Origin: SB21 sp964415295
Lineage (GTDB): Bacteria > CLD3 > SB21
Assembly: GCA_964415295.1 (NCBI GenBank)
Contig: CAYPYN010000016.1
Coordinates: forward strand, 1-16,152
Reading direction: 5' to 3'
DNA: 16,152 nt
Shown here: positions 6,824-13,913 of the stretch, piece after piece
Position numbering within the stretch: position 1 is the stretch's first letter
Layout of the letters: the number at the start of each line of letters is the position of its first letter
Notes under the pieces: model-generated
Told to the model about the DNA's origin: nothing
The model's input: the letters and a program-made list of their open reading frames with translations, nothing else
The model's database searches: none
Made by a program: the position numbers and the translations under genes

Positions 6824-7411
6824 ATGAAGAACATATTGCAGTTTTTGAAACCGCCGGACGAATGGCGATGGATTGTTAATCTCTTTCTGGCCGTATTCAT
6901 TGGGATAGGTTGTCTTGCTTTTTACATCTCAAACGCGCCTTCTTATCTTTCCGACAGGCCCGAAACGTGTATGAACTGCCACGTTATGGCACCGCAGTTT
7001 GCTACGTGGCAGCACAGCAGTCATGCCCGTGTGGCCGTCTGTAACGATTGCCATGTTCCCCACGATAATTTTTTCCGGAAATATCTTTTTAAGGCACAGG
7101 ACGGTTTACGCCATGCCTCCATGTTCACGCTTCGTCTCGAACCGCAAGTGATCCAGATCAAAGAGGCAGGGGTAAAGGTTGTACAGGAGAACTGCATTCG
7201 CTGCCACATCACACTGGTTGACAACGTTTCCGCACACAAAGTAACGGGCGATAATTATACTAAAGGGGAAGGCCGTCTTTGCTGGCAGTGCCATCGCGAA
7301 ACGCCGCACGGCCGGGTCAACAGTCTGGCATCCGCGCCTTATGCCCGCGTCCCCCGTCTGTCGCCGGTCGTACCTCAGTGGATGGAGAAATTTTTGAGTC
7401 AAAAGAAATAA
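6824..7411 (+). CDS. nrfH: Cytochrome c nitrite reductase small subunit NrfH (tetraheme quinol dehydrogenase)
   Basis: NrfH is a membrane-anchored NapC/NirT-family cytochrome that oxidises menaquinol and passes electrons to NrfA. The 195-residue protein has one N-terminal membrane span (about 18-36). Four CXXCH heme sites follow: CMNCH (49-53), CNDCH (73-77), CIRCH (124-128) and CWQCH (153-157). The first is followed by V-M55, fitting the unusual CXXCHxM heme-1 ligation known for NrfH. D93, in KAQDGLRH, sits where NrfH carries an acidic residue near the quinol site. The gene is 45 bases before nrfA's own leader gene set and shares its strand; nrfA starts 45 bases downstream, the usual nrfHA order. 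I see no convincing FNR- or NarL-type operator upstream, so regulation is open. Confidence 0.95.
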   Translation: MKNILQFLKPPDEWRWIVNLFLAVFIGIGCLAFYISNAPSYLSDRPETCMNCHVMAPQFATWQHSSHARVAVCNDCHVPHDNFFRKYLFKAQDGLRHASMFTLRLEPQVIQIKEAGVKVVQENCIRCHITLVDNVSAHKVTGDNYTKGEGRLCWQCHRETPHGRVNSLASAPYARVPRLSPVVPQWMEKFLSQKK

Positions 7412-7455
7412 TATCGTTTTAGCCTTATACGGGGCAAAAGCTAAGGAGTCGCTTT

Positions 7456-8946
7456 ATGAAAAATATCATTCAAATAGTCCAGGAAAAACCCTGGCTTGGT
7501 TGGGTGCTTTTTTTGAGTACGGTCGTTCTTGTTTTTATTATCGGGCTTTTTGCCAACTCGATCATGGAAAGACGGAGCGAAGAAAAACTGATGTTCCAGG
7601 TCACCAAACCCATTGCCGACTGGGAGCCCCGCAATGCCGTATGGGGGGAGAATTTTCCTCGGGAATATGAGACTTATATAACCACGGCCGATACCACCTT
7701 CCGAAGCAAGCACGGCGGCAGCGCAACGATCGATATGCTCAAGGAATATCCGGCGCTGGTGATCTTATGGGCCGGTTATGCTTTTTCGAAAGACTTCAAT
7801 CAGGCACGCGGCCACTACAATGCCGTTAAAGATATTCGCAACACCCTACGGACGGTTCAAGCGCAGCCGGCAACGTGCTGGACCTGTAAGAGTACGGATG
7901 TACCGCGCATGATGAATGAAAAAGGGGTAGCCGAATTCTACAAAGACAAGTGGACGCATCTCGGAGAAGAGATCGTCAACCCCATAGGCTGCCAGGACTG
8001 CCATGATCCGAAAACCATGAATCTTCGCATCACAAGACCTGCGTTGGCGGAGGCTTTCGGCCGCATGGGCAAAGACGTCAAACAAGCGACACACCAGGAG
8101 ATGCGCTCTCTGGTCTGCGCGCAATGCCACGTGGAATATTATTTCAAAGGTAAAGAAGAAAAATATCTGACCTTCCCGTGGGACAACGGATTCCGTGTGG
8201 AAGATATGGAAGCGTATTATGACAAGGTGCAGCACGTGGATTGGGTGCATCAATTGAGCCGGGCGCCGATGCTCAAGGCCCAACATCCGGATTATGAAAT
8301 ATTCATGACCGGCATTCACGCGGAACGCGGCATCTCCTGTGCGGATTGCCACATGCCGTACCGCAGCGAAGGCGGCGTCAAATTCACCGACCACAAGATC
8401 CAGAGCCCGCTCAATAATATGGCCAATGCCTGCCAGGTTTGTCACAGGGAAAGCGAAGAAACGCTGAAGAAGAATGTTTATGACCGTCAGGATAAGATCA
8501 TCGAGATCCGCGGGCGATTGGAAGAGGCGCTGGTAAAAGCCCACATTGAAGCAAAGACGGCGTGGGACAACGGCGCCAAAGAAGATGAAATGAAGGCCGT
8601 ACTGCAGCTGATCCGCCAGGCGCAATGGCGTTGGGACTATTCGGCGGCAAGCCACGGCGGCTCTTTTCATGCGCCGCTGGAAACCGCGCGCGTGATCGGG
8701 GACGGTATCGAAAAAGCCCAGGGTGCCCGTATTTTACTGGCCGAGATACTCCTGAAACATAATGTAAAACTACCCATAACGCTGCCCGATGTGACCTCCA
8801 AGGAGAAAGCGCAAGCGTATATAGGGCTGGACATGAAGAAACTGTCGGAAGAAAAGGAAAAATTCATCAAAGAAGTCATTCCGCAGTGGGATGCAAAGGC
8901 GAAGGAACGGGAAAGCAAAATGGGCGGAACCGGAGGAAGTTACTAG
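7456..8946 (+). CDS. nrfA: Ammonia-forming cytochrome c nitrite reductase NrfA (pentaheme)
   Basis: NrfA reduces nitrite to ammonium with six electrons on the outer face of the cytoplasmic membrane. The 496-residue protein has the full heme set. The catalytic heme has the lysine-ligated CWTCK (141-145). The others are CQDCH (179-183), CAQCH (221-225), CADCH (295-299) and CQVCH (326-330). Active-site residues are recognisable from the family: R118 in ARGHYN, Y228 in CHVEYYF and H277 in LKAQHP. E227, K274 and Q276 match the calcium site. A hydrophobic N-terminal stretch (14-35) has no clear cleavage motif and may stay as an anchor. AAGGAG at 7443-7448 precedes the ATG by 7 bases. The gene pairs with nrfH and ends in a bidirectional terminator. 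Confidence 0.96.
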   Translation: MKNIIQIVQEKPWLGWVLFLSTVVLVFIIGLFANSIMERRSEEKLMFQVTKPIADWEPRNAVWGENFPREYETYITTADTTFRSKHGGSATIDMLKEYPALVILWAGYAFSKDFNQARGHYNAVKDIRNTLRTVQAQPATCWTCKSTDVPRMMNEKGVAEFYKDKWTHLGEEIVNPIGCQDCHDPKTMNLRITRPALAEAFGRMGKDVKQATHQEMRSLVCAQCHVEYYFKGKEEKYLTFPWDNGFRVEDMEAYYDKVQHVDWVHQLSRAPMLKAQHPDYEIFMTGIHAERGISCADCHMPYRSEGGVKFTDHKIQSPLNNMANACQVCHRESEETLKKNVYDRQDKIIEIRGRLEEALVKAHIEAKTAWDNGAKEDEMKAVLQLIRQAQWRWDYSAASHGGSFHAPLETARVIGDGIEKAQGARILLAEILLKHNVKLPITLPDVTSKEKAQAYIGLDMKKLSEEKEKFIKEVIPQWDAKAKERESKMGGTGGSY

Positions 8947-8974
8947 GCTTTAAATTCTTTATGGTGTAACACAA

Positions 8975-9007
8975 AATAACCCTGCATTAACGCAGGGTTA
9001 TTTTTTT
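8975..9007. terminator. Bidirectional intrinsic terminator between nrfA and nadB
   Basis: An 11-bp perfect stem (AATAACCCTGC with GCAGGGTTATT) closes a 6-base loop at 8986-8991. On the + strand a T run extends to 9007; on the - strand the stem is followed by TTTTG. It ends nrfA (28 bases after its stop) and overlaps the stop codon of nadB coming from the other side, so one hairpin probably serves both convergent operons. Confidence 0.88.
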
Positions 9008-10607
9008 AGAACGTGCTAATGATCGTGTCCGATAAACAGTTTTTATCGTCGGTATAGATATAGTCCGTTGTATAATGCAGGCCCCGGCTTTCGCGACGCT
9101 GTTTGGCACAGCGAATGATAAGTTTCGCCAGTTTGGCCAGGTTACGGAGCTCGATCAGCGCTTCGGTCACCTTTGTGCCTTTATAGAAATTCTCGATCTC
9201 ATCGCTGATCAGATTAACCCTTCGCTCGGCCCGCTCAAGGCGCAGATTGGAACGAACGATCCCCACATAGTCCCACATGATCTTCTGGATTTCTTCGCGG
9301 TTATGTTCGATCAAGACCCACTCTTCCGAACTAAAAGTTCCGCTCTCGTCCCATTCGGGCAAGTCAGGAATATCCAGATTGGCCGTTTTGATCGCCCGGC
9401 TGGCGTGTTCGAACACCTGATTGGCAAATACGACCGCCTCCAATAACGAATTACTGGCCAGGCGGTTGGCGCCATGGACGCCTGTCATGGCTACTTCGCC
9501 GCAAGCGTACAATCTGTGAATATTCGTCTGACCATGGAGATCCGTGACCACACCACCGCACATATAGTGCGCCGCGGGTACGACGGGAATGGGCTCTTTG
9601 GTGATATCAATTTTGAAACGAAGACAATTCTCGTAGATATGCGGAAAATGCTCGATGGCCTTTTTAGATTCCAGATGCCTAAGGTCCAGATATACGCAAG
9701 ATTCTCCGCGCTTCTTCATTTCAGCGTCTATCGCGCGTGCAACGATATCTCTCGGGGCCAGTTCTTTCTGCGGGGAATAACGTTCCATAAAACGTTCTCC
9801 GGCAGCATTGATTAAATAAGCCCCAAAACCGCGCACGGCTTCACTGATCAGAAACGACTGTGCCTCCGGATGAAAAAGGGACGTAGGATGGAATTGCATG
9901 AACTCCAGATTGCCCACGGAAGCTCCAGCACGGTACGCCATGGCGATGCCGTCGCCGGTCGCGATCTTCGGATTGGTTGTATGCCTGTAAACCTGACCGC
10001 AGCCGCCGGAAGCGAGGATAGTGATCTTAGATAAGAATTTTTTGACAATATTGTTCTGAATATCCAGAGCGTATGCGCCGTAACAGTTAATATCGGAAGG
10101 GCCCCGAGGAACCTGTTTAAGGTGGTGTTCCGTAATGACCTCGATCGCAATGTGATCTTCATAAACCTCGATATTCGGATTATCCTTGACGGCCGCAATA
10201 AGCGCGCGTTCGATCTCCCTGCCGGTGAGATCTCTGGCATGGACGATACGGTGTTTCGAATGACCGCCTTCGCGGCCGAGATCCAGGTGCCCTTCCTTTT
10301 GGGTAAACTGTACTCCAACCTCGATCAGTTCCTGAATAGCGGCGGGACCCTGGTGCACTATGAGTTCAACGGCGTCGCGGTGGCATAAGCCGGCACCGGC
10401 TTTGAGCGTATCCTCTATGTGAAGATCAAAAGAATCTCCTGAGGCAACGACCGATGCAATACCTCCCTGCGCATAGTTGGTGTTACTTTCGCTGTGGCTC
10501 TTTTTGGTGATCATTGCCACCGTGCCAACGCGTGCACATTTCAACGCGGCGGAATAGCCGGCGATGCCCGTTCCGATGACGAGGAAATCGGTAATGCTTG
10601 CGGTCAT
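9006..10607 (-). CDS. nadB: L-aspartate oxidase
   Basis: NadB is a cytoplasmic flavoenzyme that oxidises L-aspartate to iminoaspartate, the first step of de novo NAD synthesis; it can use oxygen or fumarate as acceptor. The 533-residue protein has the FAD dinucleotide fold VIGTGIAGYSAA (10-21). The conserved SNTNYAQGGIA (41-51) follows, then GREGGHSKHRIVHARDLTG (111-129) and MQFHPTSL (237-244). The catalytic-domain RDIVARAI (286-293) and HYMCGGV (347-353) are present, as is the C-terminal GEVAMTGVHGANRLASNSLL (370-389). These features favour NadB over fumarate reductase or succinate dehydrogenase flavoproteins, and no iron-sulphur partner is nearby. It starts 10 bases after pyrG on the same strand with no visible Shine-Dalgarno site, so it is probably translated from the gatC-pyrG-nadB message. 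No nadA or nadC lies in the window. Confidence 0.93.
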   Translation of the reverse strand: MTASITDFLVIGTGIAGYSAALKCARVGTVAMITKKSHSESNTNYAQGGIASVVASGDSFDLHIEDTLKAGAGLCHRDAVELIVHQGPAAIQELIEVGVQFTQKEGHLDLGREGGHSKHRIVHARDLTGREIERALIAAVKDNPNIEVYEDHIAIEVITEHHLKQVPRGPSDINCYGAYALDIQNNIVKKFLSKITILASGGCGQVYRHTTNPKIATGDGIAMAYRAGASVGNLEFMQFHPTSLFHPEAQSFLISEAVRGFGAYLINAAGERFMERYSPQKELAPRDIVARAIDAEMKKRGESCVYLDLRHLESKKAIEHFPHIYENCLRFKIDITKEPIPVVPAAHYMCGGVVTDLHGQTNIHRLYACGEVAMTGVHGANRLASNSLLEAVVFANQVFEHASRAIKTANLDIPDLPEWDESGTFSSEEWVLIEHNREEIQKIMWDYVGIVRSNLRLERAERRVNLISDEIENFYKGTKVTEALIELRNLAKLAKLIIRCAKQRRESRGLHYTTDYIYTDDKNCLSDTIISTF

Positions 10608-10617
10608 AAAAGAAAGG

Positions 10618-12309
10618 TTAAGCCGTGACCAGTTCTTCAGGAAAGGATTTGACGGTCTTGGAGTGACCGTTGGACTGACTATTCGACGTTTGGTGCGCGA
10701 GGGCTGCCCTGACGAATTCCCGGAATAACGGATGGGCTTTGATCGCGCGCGACTTGAGTTCCGGGTGGAACTGAACGCCTACAAACCACGGATGGTTTTT
10801 GATCTCGATGATCTCGACGAGTTTACCGTCCGGTGACATCCCGGAGAACCAAAGACCGTTGGATTCGAAAGTTTCAATGTATTGGTTATTGAATTCGTAC
10901 CTGTGCCGGTGCCGCTCGCTGATCAGTTCCGACTGATAAGCCGCATAGGCTTTACTGTTTTTCTTCAATACGCACGGATACGCGCCCAACCGCATCGTTG
11001 CGCCCATCTCTTTAACGTGTTTCTGGGACTCCATGAGATCGATGACGGGATATTTGGTTCGTTTGGAGAATTCGCTGCTGTTGGCTCCTGAGAATTTGCA
11101 TACGTTTCGGGCGAATTCGATGCTGGCGCATTGCATGCCCAGACAAATGCCGAAGAAGGGAAGTTTATGTTCCCGTGCGTATTGAACGGCCTTGATCATA
11201 CCCTCGATACCGCGTTCTCCAAATCCGCCGGGAACCAGCACACCGTCTATGCCTTCAAAGATCTTACCGGGATCGCCGTCTTCCAGCCATACGGAATCGA
11301 TCCATTGTATTTCTACTTTGGCATTATTCTCTACGCCGGCATGGATAAACGATTCCATGATGCTTTTGTAGGCATCGGGCAATCCTGTGTATTTGCCGCA
11401 AATGGCAATGCGGACATGATTCTCAGGGTGATAAATCTTGTCCACCAGATGCGTCCAGGCTGAGAGGGAGAAATCTTTGCCTTTCAGGTTGAGCTGCTGA
11501 AGGACCAGTTTATCGAGACCGTTCTGATGCATGATCAGCGGAACTTCGTAGATCGACGACACATCGGAGGCTTCGATCACCGCATCGGTATTAACGTTAC
11601 AAAAAAGCCCGATCTTGGCACGCAGTTCGCGTGACAGCTTCTTTTCCGAACGGCATAGCAGAATATCCGGCTGTATACCGATCTCCCGAAGCTTCATGAC
11701 ACTGTGCTGGGTCGGTTTGGTCTTCAGTTCGTCCGCCGCCTTGATGAAGGGTACCAGAGTAACGTGAATATTGATCGAATCTCGCTGACGGCCTTCGAGA
11801 CAGAATTGACGGATGGCCTCCAGGAAAGGGAGACTTTCGATATCTCCGACCGTTCCACCAATCTCCGTAATGATGATGTCATAGCCTTCGGAAGAGAGGC
11901 TGGAGATACGGCTTTTGATCTCGTCGGTGATGTGCGGAATGACCTGCACGGTAGCGCCCAGATAGTCACCTTTTCTTTCACGGTCGATCACGGTCTTGTA
12001 TACTTTGCCGGTAGTATGACTGTTTCGCGTCGTCATATTGACGTCGATGAAGCGTTCGTAGTGCCCAAGATCCAAATCGGTTTCGGCTCCGTCGTCGGTA
12101 ACAAACACCTCGCCGTGCTGGTATGGGCTCATAGTGCCGGGGTCAACATTAATATAGGGATCAAACTTCTGAATGGTGACATTGAATCCGCGAGCTTTCA
12201 GAAGCATGCCGAGACTGGCGGCGGCAATTCCCTTGCCTAAGGAAGAGATAACGCCTCCGGTAACGAAAATATACTTGGTCTGCTTCTTTGAACTCTTGGA
12301 TTTTGCCAT
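10618..12309 (-). CDS. pyrG: CTP synthase
   Basis: PyrG makes CTP from UTP, ATP and glutamine in the cytoplasm. The 563-residue protein, counted from the ATG at 12309, has the synthase domain first: the P-loop-like GGVISSLGKG (18-27), then FDPYINVDPGTMSPYQHGEV (49-68) and EIGGTVGDIES (149-159). The class I glutamine amidotransferase domain follows, with the nucleophile C389 in GICLGMQ and H515 and E517 in QFHPEL. The tail is 40 residues of low-complexity sequence ending EELVTA. I chose 12309 because MAKSKSSKKQTKYIFVTGG fits family starts. A longer in-frame GTG reading to 12357 would place the start inside a terminator hairpin. pyrG follows gatC and precedes nadB by 10 bases. Confidence 0.96.
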   Translation of the reverse strand: MAKSKSSKKQTKYIFVTGGVISSLGKGIAAASLGMLLKARGFNVTIQKFDPYINVDPGTMSPYQHGEVFVTDDGAETDLDLGHYERFIDVNMTTRNSHTTGKVYKTVIDRERKGDYLGATVQVIPHITDEIKSRISSLSSEGYDIIITEIGGTVGDIESLPFLEAIRQFCLEGRQRDSINIHVTLVPFIKAADELKTKPTQHSVMKLREIGIQPDILLCRSEKKLSRELRAKIGLFCNVNTDAVIEASDVSSIYEVPLIMHQNGLDKLVLQQLNLKGKDFSLSAWTHLVDKIYHPENHVRIAICGKYTGLPDAYKSIMESFIHAGVENNAKVEIQWIDSVWLEDGDPGKIFEGIDGVLVPGGFGERGIEGMIKAVQYAREHKLPFFGICLGMQCASIEFARNVCKFSGANSSEFSKRTKYPVIDLMESQKHVKEMGATMRLGAYPCVLKKNSKAYAAYQSELISERHRHRYEFNNQYIETFESNGLWFSGMSPDGKLVEIIEIKNHPWFVGVQFHPELKSRAIKAHPLFREFVRAALAHQTSNSQSNGHSKTVKSFPEELVTA

Positions 12310-12340
12310 GGGCTTGTATTTGGTTTTATAAAGAAAAGTT

Positions 12341-12370
12341 AAAAAAAAAGGAGACACGGGTTGTGTCTCC
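12341..12370 (-). terminator. Terminator-like hairpin between gatC and pyrG (terminator or attenuator)
   Basis: Read on the - strand, an 8-bp perfect stem (GGAGACAC with GTGTCTCC) closes a 5-base loop AACCC. Nine T follow at 12349-12341. It begins 6 bases after the gatC stop and lies 31 bases before the pyrG ATG. It has no T-run on the + strand, so it acts only leftward. It may end gatC transcripts, or it may attenuate a shared gatC-pyrG-nadB message. Confidence 0.8.
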
Positions 12371-12376
12371 TTGATC

Positions 12377-12667
12377 TTAAGAACCTACAACTTTGGGTAC
12401 TACAAAATACTGCCAGGTCTTTTCCGGAGCATTTTGCAACGCCTTATCGATAGGCAGGCCTTCTTTTATCTCATCGCTCCTGAAAACATCTCCGTAGGAA
12501 ATTGGGTGGTAGGTATTGGGTACCGAGGACGTATCGATCTCATTCAGTTTGGCCACGTATTCGAGGATCGTATTAAGCTGGTGCGTGTACTTTTGAAGTT
12601 CCGTATCGCTGAATTCCAGATAGGCCAACGCGGCAATTTTCTTAACGTCGGTTATGGTAACGGACAT
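12377..12667 (-). CDS. gatC: Aspartyl/glutamyl-tRNA amidotransferase subunit C
   Basis: GatC is the small scaffold subunit that holds GatA and GatB together in the GatCAB complex, which amidates mischarged Glu-tRNA(Gln) or Asp-tRNA(Asn). From the ATG at 12667 the protein has 96 residues, the normal family size, starting MSVTITDVKKIAALAYLEFS. It has the usual middle segment LNTILEYVAKLNEIDTSSV, and the tail KTWQYFVVPKVV ends in the typical FxVPxV form. A longer in-frame TTG reading to 12697 is rejected because it would overlap the -10 box of the promoter at 12696-12724. The upstream purine-rich GGAAAGAAGAG gives a weak ribosome site. gatA and gatB are not in the window, so the complex genes are split in this genome. 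Confidence 0.93.
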   Translation of the reverse strand: MSVTITDVKKIAALAYLEFSDTELQKYTHQLNTILEYVAKLNEIDTSSVPNTYHPISYGDVFRSDEIKEGLPIDKALQNAPEKTWQYFVVPKVVGS

Positions 12668-12695
12668 GCTCTTCTTTCCATTTTTTGAATGGGGC

Positions 12696-12724
12696 AATAT
12701 AGGTCAAAAGCCAAAAAATGTCAA
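12696..12724 (-). promoter_or_regulatory. Near-consensus sigma70 promoter for gatC-pyrG-nadB
   Basis: On the - strand a TTGACA -35 element (12724-12719) is followed after 17 bases by a TATATT -10 element (12701-12696). The predicted start near 12689 leaves about 21 bases of leader before the gatC ATG. This is the best promoter in the window and fits E. coli-like housekeeping sigma preference. Confidence 0.75.
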
Positions 12725-12735
12725 ACTATTTCTAT

Positions 12736-12750
12736 CCCGCCCGCCCGCGT
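12736..12750. repeat. Short GC-rich CCCG tandem tract between divergent promoters
   Basis: In an otherwise AT-rich 145-base divergent promoter region, three CCCG units in tandem lie between the two -35 elements. The tract could be an operator or simply a spacer. With only three G3 runs on the - strand it is not a standard four-tract G-quadruplex. Confidence 0.4.
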
Positions 12751-12759
12751 TATTTGAAA

Positions 12760-12788
12760 TTGATTTATTGTTTTAATAAGTATATATT
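12760..12788 (+). promoter_or_regulatory. Sigma70-like promoter upstream of the 12813 gene cluster
   Basis: A TTGATT -35 element (12760-12765) and a TATATT -10 element (12783-12788) are 17 bases apart. The predicted start near 12795 is about 18 bases ahead of the ATG at 12813. It is back to back with the gatC promoter, the -35 elements being 35 bases apart. It would drive the membrane protein, STAS, deacetylase, DUF5683 and kinase genes. Confidence 0.5.
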
Positions 12789-12812
12789 TAAGTTACCCAT
12801 TTTTGATGAAGG

Positions 12813-13514
12813 ATGCATCGAAACGTGAGCTTTGGAATAGTGAGTTTCCTTGTTTTTGTTCTTTTATATCCGTCTCAGGAGACCTCGTTATCCGGCTACA
12901 AAGCTTTCGTTCGGACGACGGTATATGAAGACGGTTCGATAGCAAGAAGGGTCGAGCTGAACCTCAATCCGGACAACCGGGACGCGATCCTCTTCAAAAA
13001 GAAATTCCTGACGGATAACGGGTACGAGGTTTACGAGAAATCTACGGACAGCAGCTTTCATCTCGTGGCTTCAAAAGCCGTCGGTTCGTTCACCAAGAAT
13101 GAGAACGTATTTGCGGATGGCCTGAGTTCGGTCCGTATCCGCAAGGCTGATGAGGACTTTGAATACCACGAAGAGTTCTTCACAGCCATTGTAGTAGAAG
13201 AGGTCAAGAATTCCGATCTGAGAAACGATGAAGCAGCAGCGAAAGTATTACTCGCCGATACGCAGTTTGACTTTTCCACGCGGCTGCCCGGTCGTATGAT
13301 CAGCGTCAATACGGGAGAATTCGACCAGAATGAAGCAAGGTGGAAATACGATATTGAACAATTGTTCAAGAACGCGTCATTCGTAATGGAGGCCCGGAGT
13401 ACTACCGAGCGGGACGAGACCCTGATATGGGCGGTTTTTTTGATCGGCGCAATGATGATGACGATGGGTATTTTGTGGCTGATAAAGTCTAATCAACAAA
13501 AAAAATTAAGATAA
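12813..13514 (+). CDS. Exported or membrane protein with C-terminal anchor, possibly LppM-like
   Basis: I do not recognise this 233-residue protein with confidence. It has a hydrophobic N-terminal signal or anchor (about 7-20, SFGIVSFLVFVLLY), an extracytoplasmic region of about 180 residues, one C-terminal membrane span (204-224) and a short basic tail NQQKKLR. The soluble part begins TTVYEDGSIARRVELNLNPD and ends with LPGRMISVNTGEFDQNEARW. This pattern is reminiscent of LppM-like domains, which also run from a beta-rich start to a PG-x-W motif. That is a similarity by eye only. The ATG at 12813 is preceded by GAAGG at very short spacing. It heads a co-directional cluster 41 bases before the STAS gene, so a link with envelope signalling is possible but unproven. 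Confidence 0.7.
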   Translation: MHRNVSFGIVSFLVFVLLYPSQETSLSGYKAFVRTTVYEDGSIARRVELNLNPDNRDAILFKKKFLTDNGYEVYEKSTDSSFHLVASKAVGSFTKNENVFADGLSSVRIRKADEDFEYHEEFFTAIVVEEVKNSDLRNDEAAAKVLLADTQFDFSTRLPGRMISVNTGEFDQNEARWKYDIEQLFKNASFVMEARSTTERDETLIWAVFLIGAMMMTMGILWLIKSNQQKKLR

Positions 13515-13555
13515 AAACAAAGGCGTCAAGTTTAACCACTAACACGTGAGGAGCT

Positions 13556-13900
13556 ATGAGTTACAAAGAAGAAGTGCACGGGGATGTCTACGTACTGGCG
13601 ATTAAGGGGAAACTAATGGGCGGAAGTGAAACATCGGAGATTCATGACCGGGTGAAAGAGCTGGCTCAAGTTGGAGTTAAGCGGATCGTTCTGGATCTTG
13701 GCGGCGTCAAATGGATGAACAGTTCCGGACTCGGCGCCCTGATGTCAAGTATGACTACGATTCGTAATGCGGGGGGAGATCTCAAACTTTCATCGGTTGC
13801 GGAAAAAGTAGAAAGCCTGCTGATTATAACTCAGCTTTTGAAAATTTTTAAGACGTATGATACGATCGATGCGGCTGTCAAAAGTTTTCATGAATCTTAA
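13556..13900 (+). CDS. STAS-domain protein, anti-sigma factor antagonist type
   Basis: The 114-residue product is a single STAS domain of the SpoIIAA/RsbV type. Such proteins bind an anti-sigma kinase and are switched off by serine phosphorylation. The start SYKEEVHGDVYVLAIKGKLM, the segment KRIVLDLGGVKWMNSSGLGA and GGDLKLSSVAEKVESLL match the fold. By alignment with SpoIIAA (D57-S58), the phospho-acceptor is S56 and the preceding Asp is Asn55. A strong Shine-Dalgarno GAGGAG (13548-13553) precedes the ATG. No partner kinase or sigma factor is adjacent. The histone deacetylase-like gene starts 13 bases after the stop, so the two are probably translated from one message. The family call is secure; the partners are unknown. 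Confidence 0.9.
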   Translation: MSYKEEVHGDVYVLAIKGKLMGGSETSEIHDRVKELAQVGVKRIVLDLGGVKWMNSSGLGALMSSMTTIRNAGGDLKLSSVAEKVESLLIITQLLKIFKTYDTIDAAVKSFHES

Positions 13901-13913
13901 GTGATCCTGGCTT

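Noticed and set aside
7846..8670. Antisense open frame of 274 codons inside nrfA
   Set aside because: It lies wholly within a heme protein gene with clear motifs on the other strand, with no plausible product.
12307..12357. Longer pyrG reading from a GTG at 12357
   Set aside because: The start would fall in the terminator hairpin, and the extra residues (SPFFLTFLYKTKYKP) are not family-like. MAKSKSSKK at 12309 fits better.
12668..12697. Longer gatC reading from a TTG at 12697
   Set aside because: It overlaps the -10 box of the near-consensus promoter, and the extra residues are not conserved in GatC.
12736..12750. G-quadruplex in the divergent promoter region
   Set aside because: Only three G3 runs are present, so a canonical four-tract intramolecular quadruplex cannot form.
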